Origin: Oscillospiraceae bacterium
Lineage (GTDB): Bacteria > Bacillota > Clostridia > Oscillospirales > Ruminococcaceae
Assembly (NCBI GenBank): GCA_019420135.1
Contig: JAHZHS010000049.1
Location: 8,267-13,378 of the forward strand
Direction: 5' to 3'
Length of the DNA: 5,112 nucleotides
In this document: one piece after another, positions 4,863 through 5,112 of the stretch
How positions within the stretch are numbered: the stretch's first letter is position 1
How the letters are laid out: each line of letters opens with the position of its first letter
Made by a program: the position numbers and the translations under genes
Notes under the pieces: model-generated
What the model saw: the letters and a program-made list of their open reading frames with translations, nothing else
Database searches by the model: none
What the model was told of the DNA's origin: nothing

Positions 4863-5112
4863 ATGCCCAGCAAGAAGATTTTGGCTGCCAAGCAGGCTTA
4901 TGTCAAGGAGCTCAACGAAAAGCTGTCCAGCGCGATGGCCGGTGTTGTCGTTTCCTACAACGGCATCAGCGTTGCTGACGATACCAAACTGCGTAAGGAA
5001 CTGCGTGAGGCCGGTGTCGAGTACACCGTCGTCAAGAACACCATGCTCCGTCTCGCCGTCAAGGGCACCCAGTACGAGGCTCTGACCGAGTGCTTCAAGG
5101 GTGACACCGCCA
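4863..5112 (+). CDS. rplJ: 50S ribosomal protein L10, N-terminal part, 3' end outside window
   Basis: L10 anchors the L7/L12 stalk on 23S rRNA and, in complex with L7/L12, represses its own operon. The window shows 83 complete codons of a protein usually about 165-180 residues long. The protein begins MPSKKILAAKQAYVKELNEK. It contains the typical AGVVVSYNGISVAD (26-39), LRKELREAGVEYTVVKNTMLRLA and FKGDTA near the edge. The frame stays open to the last base. GAGGTGA (4849-4855) lies 7 bases before ATG 4863. The open frame starting at 4852 in another phase is a shadow. rplL is expected downstream. The promoter and attenuated leader just upstream point to autoregulation. Confidence 0.96.
   Translation, partial: MPSKKILAAKQAYVKELNEKLSSAMAGVVVSYNGISVADDTKLRKELREAGVEYTVVKNTMLRLAVKGTQYEALTECFKGDTA

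Noticed and set aside
2758..4865. Out-of-frame ATG exactly 7 bases before the real start of nusG (2758), rplA (3956) and rplJ (4856)
   Set aside because: Each extra ATG is 0-1 bases from the Shine-Dalgarno sequence, too close for initiation. The nusG and rplA ones stop after 4 and 6 codons. Probably a by-product of A/T/G-rich spacers, though the repeat is curious.
4852..5085. Open frame of 77 codons overlapping the start of rplJ
   Set aside because: It is in a different phase from the L10 frame (4863 onward), which has the family sequence and the correctly placed ribosome binding site.

Overview
The window looks like a piece of a moderately GC-rich Firmicutes chromosome. The most likely source is a Clostridia member of the Oscillospiraceae/Ruminococcaceae type (Faecalibacterium, Gemmiger or Subdoligranulum relatives). 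The grounds are an AddA-type (not RecB) recombination nuclease, a four-cysteine L33, consensus sigma-A promoters, strong GGAGG ribosome binding sites, and an L10 leader that ends in an intrinsic terminator. The genus is inference from general character, not from a search. All genes lie on the + strand.

Layout. Bases 1-2024 hold the C-terminal part of addA, entering from the left edge. An intrinsic terminator follows (about 2046-2080), then a strong promoter (2141-2169). The transcription/translation cluster comes next: rpmG (L33), secE (translocase subunit), nusG (elongation and pausing factor), rplK (L11) and rplA (L1). A second strong promoter (4668-4696), a structured L10 leader with an attenuator (4702-4831), and the start of rplJ (L10), cut by the right edge, complete the window. 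rplJ is real even though its end is missing. The rplL gene probably lies just outside.

How it works together. The first promoter probably makes an mRNA for rpmG-secE-nusG and, by read-through, rplK-rplA. The second starts the rplJ(L) transcript. Control appears to act mostly on RNA. The rplJ leader can form a compact L10-binding fold, a terminator, and a mutually exclusive candidate antiterminator. In front of both rplK and rplA sits a matching element, CGTGGGAGG ... CACCACA. It folds like the L1-binding site of 23S rRNA and ends just before the Shine-Dalgarno sequence. Two such sites, one per cistron, are the most interesting thing here: L1 may repress L11 and itself separately instead of through one upstream site.

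The protein-coding content is conserved housekeeping. I see no mobile element, CRISPR array, tRNA, rRNA or defence system, and no non-coding stretch longer than about 250 bases. The non-coding gaps are described in the feature list.
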